From positions 1,054,001 through 1,118,000 of the forward strand of contig JAALGZ010000007.1 in assembly GCA_015227615.1 (NCBI GenBank): a stretch of 64,000 bases of DNA, in the 5' to 3' direction. Under the pieces are notes generated by a model. That model was not told the origin of the DNA. It made no database searches and was given only the letters and a program-made list of their open reading frames with translations. The position numbers and the translations under genes were made by a program. Positions within the stretch are counted from its first letter, which is position 1. Every line of letters starts with the position of its first letter. Source of the DNA: Labyrinthula sp. Ha (taxonomy: Eukaryota > Sar > Bigyra > Labyrinthulida > Labyrinthulaceae). Shown one piece after another: positions 46,173-59,628 of the stretch.

Positions 46173-47315
46173 ATGATGCAGCAGAATAACTCATCTGCAA
46201 GTTCTAGTCATTCACCCACAGTGCCAAACAGTAATTTCTCAAAGCTTCATCTTAGTACTGTATCATCTAACACTAATCTTACTAAGTCCTACTTATGTAA
46301 TAGAGAAGAGATTCATGCTAATACAAACAAAGTAGATCTCTCGGGTGAAGAGATATCTTATAATGCTACACGAGTTATAGGAAACGGGTCCTTTGGTGTT
46401 GTGTTTGAGGCAGAAATTGTTGAAACTGGACAAAAGGTTGCGATTAAAAAAATTCTTGTTGATACAAGGTTTAAAAATCGCGAAGTTGAAATTATGAAGA
46501 AGATTCAAGCAATTGATGGTCACGCGCATATTTTACCCTTACTAAACTCTTTCTACTCTACGAACGAGCTAAATGAAGAATTCCTTCATCTTGTGCTAGA
46601 ATACTTTCCGAATAATCTTTCGCAGCTACTTTCCGAAAAGACTGGTGATTTTTCTTTTACCTTAGAGAACATTAAAATCCTAGCTTATCAGGCATTCTCG
46701 GCTTTGAAATTTCTGCACGAGCACTCAATTGTTCATCGTGATGTGAAACCCTCTAACTTCTTAGTCAATACTAATGTTTCGCTCTTTGAAAATACTTCGA
46801 CAACTCACAACTTTGATTTGACAAACAATCTTCTGTTAAAACTGGCTGACTTTGGCTCTGCGAAATTTCTGCAGCAAGATGAGCTGAATATATCTTACAT
46901 TTGTTCAAGATTTTACAGAGCACCAGAACTTCTGTTTGGTTCTACCAAATATGACACAAAAATTGACGTTTGGGGTTTTGGCTGTATCTTAGCACAAATG
47001 TACATGAAGCATGAATACAAGGTTTCTAAGGCTTTTTTTGCAGGTAGAAATCAAGTAGGTCAGATAATTGAAATTATTAAAATATTGGGTAGTCCAACGA
47101 AGACAGATGTAGAAGACATGAACTCCGAACAAGCTGAAATTGACCTACCACACATTGAAGGAACTGGTATTAAGAGGATCCTTAGGGGTAAGGGCACTAC
47201 GGCAACTGAGCAAAATGAAGAATTTATAAACCTCGTGCAAAGGTTGATTGTGTTCAGTCCAAAGAAACGCTTGTCAGCTTCTGCTGCGATTGAGCATTCT
47301 TTCTTTGGAACTTAA
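46173..47315 (+). CDS. glycogen synthase kinase 3 (shaggy-like) serine/threonine kinase
   Basis: CMGC kinase of the GSK-3 family, used in signalling and cell-fate control. Intronless, 380 residues. A Ser/Thr/Asn-rich N-terminus (about 1-55) precedes the kinase domain: VIGNGSFGVVFEAE, ATP lysine K92 (VAIKKI), IVHRDVKPSNFLV with D190, DFGSAK (226-231), and the GSK-3 hallmark SYICSRFYRAPELLFG with the activating tyrosine Y242. The C-lobe has DVWGFGCILAQM (GSK-3: DVWSxGCVLAEL) and NQVGQIIEIIKILGSPT. The first of two adjacent ATGs (46173) is used. It stands alone between two deserts. Confidence 0.93.
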   Translation: MMQQNNSSASSSHSPTVPNSNFSKLHLSTVSSNTNLTKSYLCNREEIHANTNKVDLSGEEISYNATRVIGNGSFGVVFEAEIVETGQKVAIKKILVDTRFKNREVEIMKKIQAIDGHAHILPLLNSFYSTNELNEEFLHLVLEYFPNNLSQLLSEKTGDFSFTLENIKILAYQAFSALKFLHEHSIVHRDVKPSNFLVNTNVSLFENTSTTHNFDLTNNLLLKLADFGSAKFLQQDELNISYICSRFYRAPELLFGSTKYDTKIDVWGFGCILAQMYMKHEYKVSKAFFAGRNQVGQIIEIIKILGSPTKTDVEDMNSEQAEIDLPHIEGTGIKRILRGKGTTATEQNEEFINLVQRLIVFSPKKRLSASAAIEHSFFGT

Positions 47316-47945
47316 ATAAGGCAAACTTAGGGATATAGTAGGTTTAAGTTGTGTGCTGTGTAACTCTGCACAGAAAAATTGTTGGTGTTATTTGTTAGGA
47401 TATATTTTATACTTTTATCTCCTTCGGCTTTACAGCAATTCGAAAATACAGTTCAGATGTTTTCTCTTTTATAATATGAAGGTGATTTGTGCCGGATTTC
47501 AAGCAAGTTCATGCTATATACTGGAAGCAATAGTTCTACTTTCAAGTGTTTCTGTTTAAGTATGTTAGTAAGCTGTAATTAGTTCGGTAAGACCTGTTGC
47601 ATTCTTTGCATCTACTATGAATTTTGTGGGGTAAAAATTTTCTAAGTAAAGTAACTGTTGGCCACTATAAGCCTGAATTAGAAAAAAAATTATAACGAGT
47701 TAATTGTGTCATGTCAAACAAAATGCCAGGAAAAAGATTCACCTAACAGGGATTCAATTTTTTGTTACCACATACGGTTTCCCAGGGTTATAATAAACCC
47801 CAAATGAAATGGAGTTCTATTCTGAATCATGCGGACTTCCAAGGGCATAAGCAAAGTCCCCAGGATATGATTTCAAGCATATCAGAACATCTAATTCAAA
47901 TTATTCAAAACTGCCCCTCCAAAAATAACGAAAGCCAAATACGGT

Positions 47946-47959
47946 AAAAAAAAAAAAAA
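47946..47959 (+). repeat. A14 homopolymer
   Basis: Fourteen A residues followed by GAAAAGAG. It is not preceded by a recognisable gene 3' end, so I do not read it as a retroposed poly(A) tail. Confidence 0.6.
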
Positions 47960-50900
47960 GAAAAGAGTAACATAAAAGGAGAATGAGAAGAGAAGCAAAC
48001 TACGAATAGATGGGGACTAGAAACACCACAAGCGAGATGAAATAGGGACATGTACTGATAGTGCACACTAGAAGAGAGGAGAAATGCAAACACGACAACA
48101 TGAAACACGCCATTAGATGAGGACAAGATATACACATGTTGCATGACTCAGCTCAAAAAAAAGGCATCGTTTGCTTCCTCTAGAATTTTCATATCTCTCT
48201 GTACCATTTGATTTTAATATGCCACATCTGTTTCTCTTTCTTCTCCATTGCTAATGTAGTTTATTTACTCAATTATGCAGGTCTAAGTGTTCGGATGTGG
48301 TCAGACGACCTATAGTTTGAAGAAGATGTCTAAATTCAATGTCAGTCCCCACACTGTTGTTCGTTTAGCTCAAAAGGATTGCCATGGTTGGTCTGCAACC
48401 CTTATTATTTGAATTAATAATATGCACAAGTTCTTCATTCACCTTTAACATACCTTTCTAGTCACGATAATTAAAAACAGGATAGATTATTGTAAGAACT
48501 CCCTCGTAAGCGAATATCTATTTGCCTTTATGTTTTGATTTTATGGTGAGTAGATCAAACGTATCGCAAGTAGCTTCATAGGGAGAGTGACTTTATACAA
48601 GAAACCCCTTAGCAAGGCTAAATGAGCACTAAAGAAAACTGTTCTTTATTAGTGTGTAGCTGGCGCCCATCTCTTTGCATTCCATGTTCCAGGAAATTAA
48701 TACACAGCTACTGGTTCATATATCACCATTCAACTCAACAGTTTAAGATTCTTATGATTTTGCTTTGGACCTTCCATATCTAATTTCTCATTGGTGTTGA
48801 AATTCTATACTTAGATATATTTTCTTGAAGCTATATTATATTTGCTTTCTGTATGAATATAATATACTCTCTTTAGATACAATTAATTTTGAACTCTTGG
48901 GTTAAATCTGATTGCTGGTTCTACTCATGAAAGCTAACGTGCTTTGTTACTTCTTAAAGATTTTGTTTAGGTAAAAGCTACTCAAGCTAAAATCATATTC
49001 ATGCTACTTTGAGATTCTACATGTGGAATTAAAATGTAAACTGCTGTAAGGGAATAGTGATGAGATATTATGCATTAATTGAGATTTTTTTACATTGTTG
49101 AAGTAAGATTAAGAAACCTTTTTGATATTTTATGCTTCTCCTTCAGATTGCTCAAGTAATCAAGCTAGACTTTGTCTAAGCTAAGGATAATCAGCAAATC
49201 CTTGTTGGAACCTAGAAGAATATATTTTGTTATAATCTGTAATTAGCTTTGAAAAGAGAAGGTTAACTTCTATAGTCGCTTGCAGGATCTATAATATTTT
49301 ATTTCAAGTATTTTTACGAAATCTTGGATTATTCTGTACCTTAGCACACCAACAATACATTTTGATTATTCAAACCAGAATTTGTTAAAACAGCAACAAT
49401 AGAGCCTGAAGATTAATTGGTCTTAAAACCTATTTCTAAGAAGAGAAATGTGATAAACTCTCCAGCATAGATGGTCTTGATATATCTCCTGATATTTTCT
49501 CTTCTTGCTTATTGAACTCACTTGAAAAGAACATTAAAACTGAATAAGGGATTTCTACGTAACTTCGTTTATATATTGAAACCAGACATGCAAAGATTTT
49601 TTTCTAAATCTAGATGAAAGATTGGAGACTCTGTCTCCACTTTTTAACAACTTCGCAAGCTCTATGAATTTATCCATTGCCCCTGCCTCACATTTTTACC
49701 TATGTTCAACCTCCTATGGACTAAATGAGAACCATGGTTTCTGCCTCCTTATATAGTTCCCATTATATTTGTTACTAAAAATAAAGTCTTAGTTAGAAAT
49801 TTAGAGCCAAATATTTTTTACCATTCTTAGAGAACTGAAGTTTAAAGCCAACACATACATGGTTACCAAGAACATCCGAGTATAGAGAGTGATGATGTCT
49901 TTAGAGAACATGTTTACTCGCGTATAGTTCACTGTTAAAATCAATTGTATATCCAACACAATTTTCTATATTTTTTTAACAATAATGAAAATTTCTTAGA
50001 TAAACTCCGTTATTAATGAGGGTTAAAGATTTTTCCTGTCTTTAGGTTGTGTATTATTGTCGGTACGAACGATATATATAAAACATGATGTATTACATGA
50101 CTACAAAATTTATTTGAAATCTATTTAGAAGAGTTTTCGGTAGTAATAAGATACTGTTGAATACATTTCTTTGCACCCCAACCCTATGTAACCTCACCAA
50201 TTATTCTAGAAATAAAACTATGGGTTCTGTTAGGAAAAATAATTTTTTGTTCAATTGCCCTTACGAATGATGAAAGCACGAGTTAATCAAAATAAACACT
50301 CCTCACTTGGCCCATATTCTACTAACCAATAAAATACGATGAGATGATATCTGGCCACCTTTTAACCATTGTTGTTTTCTTTCAATTGAGTCATAAAGTA
50401 ACGTTAGATCAAATATATGTTAATCAAACAAACATTAGTCAAGCTCAGTAGGTATGCTGAGCCAATACAATACTGCCAAGAGTAAGAAACATGTTATTCA
50501 ATTTCGCTATTTTGTGTCGTAGATATTATTCCAAGAACATAGTAGTCATATAACGAGCTAGTTTGTTCCAAACAAATAACTCCATTCCAAAGCCCTCAAA
50601 GTACCTATCTTTAAAACTTGAGTTTATTTTTAGAATTCAGCATAGTGCTAAAGCATATATTGTATGGTTATTTCTTATTTAAGCTTTACTGTGCTAGATA
50701 TCTCTTCTGGGTAAATGGCCACAATTGTTAATTCTTACTTGTACGTGTACTACATAAATAATCCCAAGACACCTATCTTAGTTTCTGCACTTGTTAGACA
50801 GCAAATACATGGTATTCATCTGTGGTAGCTAGGTGATCAGAGATAGGAAAACCTCTGATCAAGGAAACAAGTATCCTTGAATTAAACCTCACTCAGATCA

Positions 50901-51230
50901 ATTAACTAAAGTTTTGAAGTATTTACAAAATCGGCCATGAAACCAAAATTTCTCAAGAAAATATTCTATCAAGTAGTCATTAAGTTATCCAATTAATTCG
51001 TAAATGAGATTTTTGTTAAGATCCACTCAGACCTACTCAGATCTTCTAACACCTCTCCAAAAGTTAAATAATCTTTTCCGCTAGGTCTTACATTATCCCC
51101 AGTGGTGATACATTTTTTTTTGAAATATAAGGTGGGAAATTTAAACTAACTATCAATTCTGTTTTATCTACTCTGCCCTATCATGCCCATAGACCAACCT
51201 GCGTGCTATTTTGTTAGTTGTTTTACCTAG

Positions 51231-51486
51231 TTTTTTTTTGGGGAGGGGGGAGGGTCTAAGGAAGACGAGTAATGTTATCTCAGTTATTCGTGGTGAAAAT
51301 TCGTCATCACTTGAAGATCTGTTGGACAACATAGGAACTGCTGAGCGTGGGATTATTTTGGGGCTTGGTAGTTATAATATTAGGGCACAGAGAAAACTCG
51401 GCCCAACAATACAGTTTTTCACTCCAGTAAATGTTGAAAAGAGTTACAAACTAAAATACATTTTTATGCCTTCGTTGTTACTATAA
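51231..51486 (+). other. G-rich tract followed by coding-like fragment
   Basis: Nine T residues (51231-51239) are followed by G4-A-G6-A-G3 (51240-51254). The frame that follows reads like protein for about 60 codons, including SSLEDLLDNIGTAERGIIL and RKLGPTIQFFTP, then ends. No family was assigned; the last motif faintly recalls the LGPTLEFY element of HECT ligases, but that is weak. No start, no introns and no continuation were found. Probably a gene fragment or chance. Confidence 0.25.
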
Positions 51487-54400
51487 TGTAACCTACCTTA
51501 GGTATCACCTTCTAACTTCAATCTAGGTGCTTCGCGAGATCCTGTGAATCTAACAGGGATAATTACTGTGACTTAGAAACATTTATTTAAGAGGCAAGGA
51601 AATAATAAAAGTAACTTTATATTTTACGATGGAGGTTTTCTGAAAATAAGTTAATCTGAGTTTTGGAAGGTATGCCCTAGTCTTCTCACACTCAATAACT
51701 ATAGACCATAGCAACTTTATATAATACTTGGGGTAGCATCACAAGAGCTGCATAGCATGTTTAGATCAGTACCAGTTAGGTTTAATTTACTTTGTGAAAT
51801 TACAGGGGGATATAGAATTTGATTCGAGAAAAATGTTTATTCTTATAACGATCTCAGCAAACGGTACTTGTTCATTAACTCTAATACGTGATAAGACGGT
51901 GTGACTATGTCAGAAACACTTATTTTGATGGCTCAGATCACCACATCTATGAGTTATCATCGAATTGAAAGAGAACAAGAAAATCAATTAAACATGTTGT
52001 TGTTTCATTAATGCAGAGAAACAGTGGATAAATACCTATTTTTGTTTGATTTTTACCAAATAGATACTTAGACTCTAGACTTTCTTTTCTATCTGAAAAC
52101 TCAAAAAAAACAATCTTTGCTCAAGCACTGGGCAGTCATTTGAATCTTCAGAAAAACTGCTTCAAATAATAACAGAAATCAATATAAAGTCAAAATTAGT
52201 CTATCTTACTGTAGTATTTTTATTGTAAATTCATTATAAAAGTACCACTTATCAATTGAATCTTATTTTAACTGCAGTTATTAGTAAGAATTCTAAGATA
52301 ACTCTTTTTCAAAGGTAGACTGTTATATCCTGAGTATGTGTTTTTCACCAATAACTCGAGTCTAGATATCATGGCAAGGTTTACTAAACTTACATAATAC
52401 ATTCTTGAATTTTATAAAATGTTAGATGGAATGGCCCATGTATCTCGATAAGTATAGCGATGCGAAAGAGGACGGCTCTACATGTTGGCATTACAAATGA
52501 CAAAAATTTAAGTATTAAGCCTTTTTTTTCAACCATCTTTCATGGGAAAGTCGAATTTAAAAAAATAGTCCAGGTAAATTACTTCAGATAATCCTGGTAG
52601 TTCAAATAGAGAAATACGGAAAGTTCGTCGAGAAATATTAAGAATAATACCCTGTGCTTATTTTCAGAGTATGTTTGGCCTAGGATTAGGACTTGGGCTT
52701 GATTAAAACTGCCAGTAATTGAACTATTCATATTTTAATTGTGACTCGTAAAAAGATACTTGTGTCTTGATTCATATCAAATGGTTGTAATATTTTTTTG
52801 ATTATCAATACTATCAGGTTTCAACCGAAATAACTCTCTAAATTTTAGTTATTATCAATAAGATAGACTTAAAGTAGAAATTTATGAACGAAGTACTAAT
52901 ACATCAAAATCGATCGCTAGTTGGAGCACATACAGTTATATATGATAATGTAGCAAAACCTTTGTTGTAGAAATATTTTACACATATTGTAATTTTTCTA
53001 TTTTGATCTAAAATGCACAAGAATATAGAGCGAAAACATACTCGAAAGAGTTTTCAACCATATATTCTAATTTTTGAGGTGAAATGGGAGTCTAGCTAAA
53101 AACACTTATTGTAATTGTTGAAAAGCCACCCTGTTGTCTGTAAAGTTAGCAAATGTTTTTTGCTCTTGAAACGCTCTAAGTTGTCTCAGTGCCAAGTTCA
53201 ATAAGTATGTAAAAAGAACAGGCTACGAATAGCTTAGTTTTATTTTTTTGAAGCTATCATATTGTGAGGATACAAAAATCTTTGCATCCTGGCTAATTCT
53301 TGTTCTCAATTTCTCGAAGGGTTACTGTTAAATTTGTGACAAATGTTAAGGAAGAAAAAGTAAAGTATCACATGCAGAACGAGAGCAAGCTTCACCATTT
53401 TTCATTTCCCTTTATCTATAGGGGCACCCTAGAAGAAAGCGCCAGGATAAAATCCCAAGAAAAAAATGTCTTGAAGTAAAAAAGTCTATTTGATAGCCAG
53501 TGCAGTCGTGAAATACAACTATTCTTGCATTTCGAACCGTGTAATTAGGTGTAACTTGTACTTTGGTACATGTTTTTTATGTTATCTTTGGAAGGAGGAT
53601 TGCAATAACTACCCTCCCATATTCATCCTGGTATTCCAGTTTCGAAGCAGAGCTATATAGTCATGATCAGATTACGAAGACTGTTCATTCAAATCTACCA
53701 CAATTAATAGTAATTCCAAAGAGTGTAAAAATAATCTAACTCAACCTATAGGAGAAATGTGAAGCAAAAAAACAGCAAGAGATTGTATTCAATCCATAGA
53801 TGCCGCTTTTGTTTGTTCATCGGGAGCTGGAGCAAAAATATCTTTCACTCTGTTACCTTAAGGGAAATTTCCTTTTGATTTAAACTTAATAGCAAGCATA
53901 CAGTATCAAAGATCCAAGTTCTTTATTATTGATAATTTTTATTGATAGAGGAGAACAACAGAAGGTACCTATTAGCGATGAAAAAGCATCATTTCCCAAA
54001 GCGACCTTTTCACTTCTTTATATAACTATGACGTTTCCTATCGTAACATGTGAGCAATTTTTATGTAACCGTGTTCCTGATGACCACGCCGAGACAAAAA
54101 TCAAATTATAACCTAAAAATGCGTTACCTTTTCCCTAACTGTAGATAATACTGTCCAAGAAAAGGTCCTACTGAGTTAGTATATGTGTTGATTATGTTCA
54201 CTAGTAAAAAAAGTATTTCCATAAAATTATGCCATAACCTAGTGTAATTGGGTTGAAGAACTATGCTCATGCATAGAGGAGTGAAGGAGTATGAGGTGAG
54301 TTGTAGTGGTTTGAGTATTTTGCTTTTCCTGAGATGTCAAAAAAATATTGTGATTCATCAGTTATAATCTGATTGTTAGAGTATGATAATTTTGGATCTA

Positions 54401-54964
54401 GAAAATAGGGTTACTCTTATAGGATCGGCGCTTTTAATGAAGAGTTAGCCGAAAGTCTTAAATAATGTCGTTCACAATATGTACAATTTGATTATTTAGA
54501 TGGTCTAGAAACTACATAGTGAAGAGTAATTTATTGAATCATGGGCATATTTTATCTCTTTCCTTTTGAGATTATTTTAATACGTAATTTATAGGGTTGG
54601 TATTCATTAACTGCATCTAATGAACTAAAAATCAATGAATGACTGATTGGCATGGAGTTTCATGTGGAATTTTCTCCTGTAAGCCTTGGATCATTAGAGC
54701 TGCATCTAATTCCTATACTACCTTGAACTTTATTTTATACCTATTATTAAGCATTCATCGTCAAATAAGAAGTTTCAGCTTAACCTCCAAGTAGCCTTCC
54801 CCCCAAAAAAACTTCATCTTCTGAGCTATATTGTGAGCTTTGAACTTTTTTCTTTTCCTTTACTGAAAATGTCGTGGAAAAAGAGGGATGCACAAATTGC
54901 CCAAAATAAACAGAAAACAAAGTTTCAGCGAAATAGAAACTCTCAAGAGAAAGAAAGATCGTAG

Positions 54965-56124
54965 ATGAGTGTATATGCCTTAGGAAAAGTTGTAACCGCA
55001 CACGCTTGGAACCATGATGGCTCTCGTATATAATTACTTTAGTTAATATATTAGAGGTCGCAGTTTGCTTGAATACTCCTGTCGTGTACATCTACGCAAA
55101 TTGTAAAGATCCAAACGTGAAGAATTGGGAGGTTGTCCATACCCTTGAGAAGCACACATTGGTTGTATCTGGTATAGATTGGTCCCCCAAAACAAACAAA
55201 ATAGTGACTAGCAGCCATGATGTGAATGCCTTCGTATGGGCTTATGACTCAGGCTCTAACGAATGGAAACAAGAACTTGTTATCTTGAGAATTAACAGAG
55301 CTGCTCTAAGTGCACGTTGGTCTCCTGATGGGACAAAGTTTGCTGTGGCTTCGGGGGATAAAGCTGCTCCCATCTCATACTTTGAGTCAAGACAGAAGTG
55401 GTGGGTTTCTAAGATCTTGAAGAAGCACAAATCCACTGTTCTTGATGTAGCTTGGCATCCTTCTTCGCATATAATCGCAACAGCTAGTTGTGATTTTAAG
55501 TGCCGTGTGTTTAATGTCTACATTGCGGATATCGACCGGACTGGAAAAGAAACTGTTTTGGGAAATACAGCTGCACATCAATTCGGACAACTTTTGACAG
55601 AGTTCTCTCCTGGAACATCTTGGGTTGAATCTTGCGCATGGTCCCCATCTGGAGAACAGTTGGCTTTCTGTGGTCATGATTCGACTGTTTCCATAGCCAC
55701 GTTTGATGGCGTAAGTGTTCGATGTGCTACAATTAAATTAAATGGTCTTCCTTACAGTTCACTGATGTTCTTGAGCGAAAGCGTTTTCATTGCTGCGGGT
55801 TATGGATTTCAACCAGAAATCTTTTCTCAAAAAGCAGGAGTTTGGAAATTAGTTGGAAGTGCCGATGCCAAAACTGGTGGCGGTTCACCTTCATCAAAGA
55901 AGAGCGGGGTTTCTGCGATGAAGAATTTGAAGATGTTTGAGAACAGAGTCAAGAGAGGAACCACTGCTAAGTCAGCGGACGATGATCTGAAGACATTGCA
56001 CCACAACGTTGTAACTGGTATTTGTAAGACTAGCAGCGGGTTTTCAACTTCTGGAAATGATGGAAGTTTAGTTTTGTGGGATTCTAAATCAATTAAAAAG
56101 AAGTATCCAGAGTTGGTTATGTAG
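54965..56124 (+). CDS. ARPC1: Arp2/3 complex subunit ARPC1 (p40)
   Basis: WD40 beta-propeller subunit of the Arp2/3 complex, which nucleates branched actin. Exons 54965-55025 and 55055-56124 with a 29-nt intron; 376 residues (family about 370). The first exon supplies MSVYALGKVVTAHAWNHDGS, matching the ARPC1 N-terminus (…ISCHAWNKD). WD-type blades follow: HTLVVSGIDWSPKTNKIVT, SARWSPDGTKFAVASG, DVAWHPSSHIIATASCDFKC and SCAWSPSGEQLAFCGHDSTV. The basic insert with SAMKNLKMFENR is also typical for the family. Convergent with the tail-anchored gene; the two stops are 53 bp apart. Confidence 0.95.
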
Positions 56125-56177
56125 TTACGCCCCCAGAAGTAATAATTAGTTATAAAATAAATCAATAACTTTATCTC

Positions 56178-56675
56178 CTATTCCAGACAGTCGAAACTAA
56201 GAATTGCTATAAGTAATCCAAATATGACCCCGAGTACAAAGACTCCCAAATAGTACAAAATATTATGTTGTGTTTCGGGTTTTTTCTTTTTTCCGTGCAT
56301 ATCATCAAGTTCAGAATCTGTAAAAAGATTAGTAGCCCTTTTGTTGCTTTGATGAGGAGAAATCTGCTTCAAGGAAAGTCTTTGACCAGGTTGTAATTCT
56401 TCACTATCTAAATTCTTGAAATTTTCTATGGATGGGAGCTGCGAGTCAGGTCTAGTTTGGGGAATAAAACTTTGCGAAGACGTATCAAGAGCTAGCATAT
56501 CAGCGTCCACATTTTCAAGTTGCAAAGCAGAAATATCAAATTCAGCAAGGCTTTTTCGTTTCGAAGGTGCAGAAGTGCTTAGTGTACGTGACAAATGGTT
56601 CAGTCTGGGACTAGACATATCGTTTGGTCTAGGAAGACCAGGGGAACCCTGGTTCCCATCAATAGGGGGTCTCAT
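56178..56675 (-). CDS. tail-anchored membrane protein, unknown family
   Basis: Intronless, 165 residues. The first 135 are hydrophilic and rich in Ser, Pro, Leu and Asp. A single hydrophobic helix (about 139-160, ILYYLGVFVLGVIFGLLIAILS) ends five residues from the C-terminus, preceded by the basic patch GKKKKPE. This is the architecture of a tail-anchored protein of the ER or mitochondrial outer membrane. No SNARE heptads or Bcl-2 motif were seen. A variant of the TGGGCC motif lies 127 nt upstream of the start. Confidence 0.6.
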   Translation of the reverse strand: MRPPIDGNQGSPGLPRPNDMSSPRLNHLSRTLSTSAPSKRKSLAEFDISALQLENVDADMLALDTSSQSFIPQTRPDSQLPSIENFKNLDSEELQPGQRLSLKQISPHQSNKRATNLFTDSELDDMHGKKKKPETQHNILYYLGVFVLGVIFGLLIAILSFDCLE

Positions 56676-59628
56676 ATTGTTTTGCCTAAGAATATGCAGT
56701 TAAGGTTTGTTGTTTTTGGTTGTTGCTTTTGTACTTAGCTATGTAGGAAGTTTGTTTTGTAAGCGGGGACAATTAAGTAGTATATTTAACTAGCCATTGA
56801 TAGGCCACTAGGCCCATTTTATACAATTGCCTATTGAAAAGACAAAAGGTGAAATATAGACTTCGTCATGAATAAATCTTCCACAAGGCCAAAAGATAAG
56901 TAAGAGTCTACACTTTTCGAGTTGGATAAAATCTCCCCGCTGTTAATCAAGTCTTTGTAAGATATTTTTAACAATAAATGTAAGAGAGCAGCAAAATAAA
57001 CTCCATTAATCTACGTAACCTTAAACCTCACTACTCAGAGGAACTGCTTTAATGGACAGGTATTATAGTTCTATAGGAAAGGGTTATTAGAAACTCTAGA
57101 AAAAATGTAAATTGTTGGGTATTGCAAGCTAAATAAAAATGAAATTCTCTCTTCTCGCGGAAAAAGTTAAGTTGTGGCAAGAATTAACGATTGAATGAAG
57201 GATATATTACTACTAATAATAAAAGGCAACATTTTGAAAAACAAGTAATCATAATTGGAAATTTAAAGTTCTTCAAGTAGAAAAGGTCTGGTAATGAACG
57301 AGCCAGTTAATCTTTCCATGTCTTCTCGTAAGATTATTTCCTCTTTGTCTTCAAGAATCTTACTAGCAACCTATATCGGCAGTAGCATGAAAAAGACCTC
57401 AAGCACTTACTAACAAGTTGACTTATTAGAAACAAAATTTAATGCGGTTACTACCTTGGATACTGACTACACATGTATAATATAAATTACACAAATTTTT
57501 TGTCTGATGCTTAATCATATCATGTCCTTGGGGCTAAAATGACATTAAGCTCACTACACTATATGTCTTCTAAGTATTTGTAAGACTAAATGAATCCAGT
57601 TCATTCAATTCAACTAAGATTTCATGAATGAAAGCAGTAATCATACAATCAACTCTAACTTAAGCAATGTAGGAAACTCGGTTTAAAGACATGTAAAAAT
57701 CAATTTTCAAACTTCTTCATGGTTTACGAATCTAATTCGCTTACAATGAAGTCCACAACTGTTGAGTAATATTCAAAATGCAGGATATGACTACTTTCTA
57801 AGAATTTCACGGTTATATTGTCTAGTTTGAATCCTTTTCAGCTAAAAAGGCATGCCAGGCATCAATGGTAGATGCTTTTCTTTTGCATCTGGTTTTTCGT
57901 ATTTGAAGCTAAGGTACTTTATTATTTGAACTTAAGAGTACTTATTATAACCATTTGAACAATATTCTTTCTAATTGTTTCTAACAGGAAACTACAATAG
58001 CGTATTGTGGAGTCAACTATCCCTTCCACATATATAGTGATATATTTTTTCAATTTTAAGAGATTACCAGGAAACCTAGGCAGACTGACTACTCTTTAGG
58101 GTTATTCACAGCTTTCTAGAACTTGAATAAATGTGCACCATTTTCACGGAGATCAAACATTTTTCTGGACGATTAAAGCAGCTCATTTGGCCACAGAACT
58201 GCGTTGAACTCACTTCATGATGGAGCTAAGTTTGATACGCAGCTAGTAGATACAAATGCTGATCAATATGTAGTTAATAAATCTTTGATCACAGTACTAT
58301 TATCTTGTTCTATTATGCTTGGGCGGAGCCGCCCTTTTCTTAATACTTCATAGTTTTGGCACCATAGGGCGAGATGCTTCTACCATGTGACAAGAATCTT
58401 AGAAATACCAAAATATGATTTTGAGAGCAGCGTATATTTGAAGGAGACTTACCGTAAGAACAAAATATTGATATGCATCAGTTGTAGATGGTTACATTCG
58501 TGGAATGAAGAGTTACCACCAACAACATGGCTACTTGTAGCATTGTTTAATCTTTCCAATACGGATCTATTCAAATGATAGGAACCCCTAAAAATGAGCT
58601 GCAGAACATACTGGTCCTATTCTCTAAGCTACTAGATGCCGTTTAAGCATTCTGCATGTCCTACAGGTAGTATAACTAGAGAAGCATATGAATAAATTCC
58701 GGATAAATGCTTGTATCAGAAATACAGTATGATTTTGGCGAACAAGCGATTTAAACTCACATTTTCTTAGTAAAAGTGTCTAATTAAAATAGATAGTCAA
58801 TTAAATGGCCTTGTTACTTGATATCATGAGCAATAAGGGAGAGTTTCTTAGAATTGGTATGATTATGAACTCAGGTCATGCGTTCTTGATTAGTGACACT
58901 GATAAGCATTAAAGTTCGGCTAGTTTACAGTCACTGAGGAATTTCGCTCTCATTAACTTGTTTTGAACTACCTATCCACACTTTTCCAAAAGTTTACCTA
59001 CCTCATATCCTAGTCGGAGATTGCACTGGTTACTGGATTGTCTTGTCTAATACTGAAAGGATTGTAGTTTCTGCAAAGAGTTATTTGCGTTATTCTATAT
59101 ACATAGGTTTAAAACTCCTGCGAGAGACTCAGACCAAGAGAAATATACAAAAATTTCCTTATCTAAACCCACTATAGGATTCCATTTTGGTTCCATTTCA
59201 TTTTCAAGCTTGGGGAACATAGTTACTTATCTTTCATAAGCCTTGCTTTTTTTACAGATATGGAGTGCCACTGGATAAATATGTGTCCGACTGGAGACAG
59301 GAAACTACAAACACAGAAATTAATCCCTGTGTGAGAGTACTATCTCTAAGGCCTCTACATTGTAGCCATTACTAGTGAAACAAAATTTTTGTATCGGTGA
59401 GATAGTACAACATATTTTAATATTGTGTAAGGCTAGTTTGAGTTAATTTTTAGTTTCCACGTTGGCTTTAGCAAATCGAACCCGTAACAAATTGTTGATT
59501 GCTCTTGGTTACGGAAATAATGTGTTGGTTTGAGTCAGGACTAAGATATTAAATTTTAATTTAATTGTTTTGGCCGGAATCAGAGATTCATACTACATTA
59601 CCTCTAAGTTTCCAGGTGCTGATGTAGC
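56676..59628. other. gene desert upstream of the tail-anchored gene
   Basis: No gene recognised apart from the upstream region of the tail-anchored gene at its left end. A 63-codon frame at 58387-58578 has no motif. No RNA gene or repeat family was seen. Confidence 0.55.
56803..56816 (-). promoter_or_regulatory. TGGGCC-TAG-TGGCC motif upstream of the tail-anchored gene
   Basis: Read on the minus strand this is TGGGCCTAGTGGCC. It matches the sites upstream of MCM2 and the NDR kinase at 12 of 14 positions, differing only in the central spacer, and is 127 nt upstream of the start codon at 56675. Confidence 0.45.

Larger units (their letters stand above)
47316..54964. other. 7.6-kb gene desert
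   Basis: The largest empty stretch. It contains a 14-nt A run at 47946-47959, a G-rich tract at 51240-51254, and one coding-like fragment just after it (listed separately). No RNA gene, transposon end or intact gene was recognised on either strand. Confidence 0.6.
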
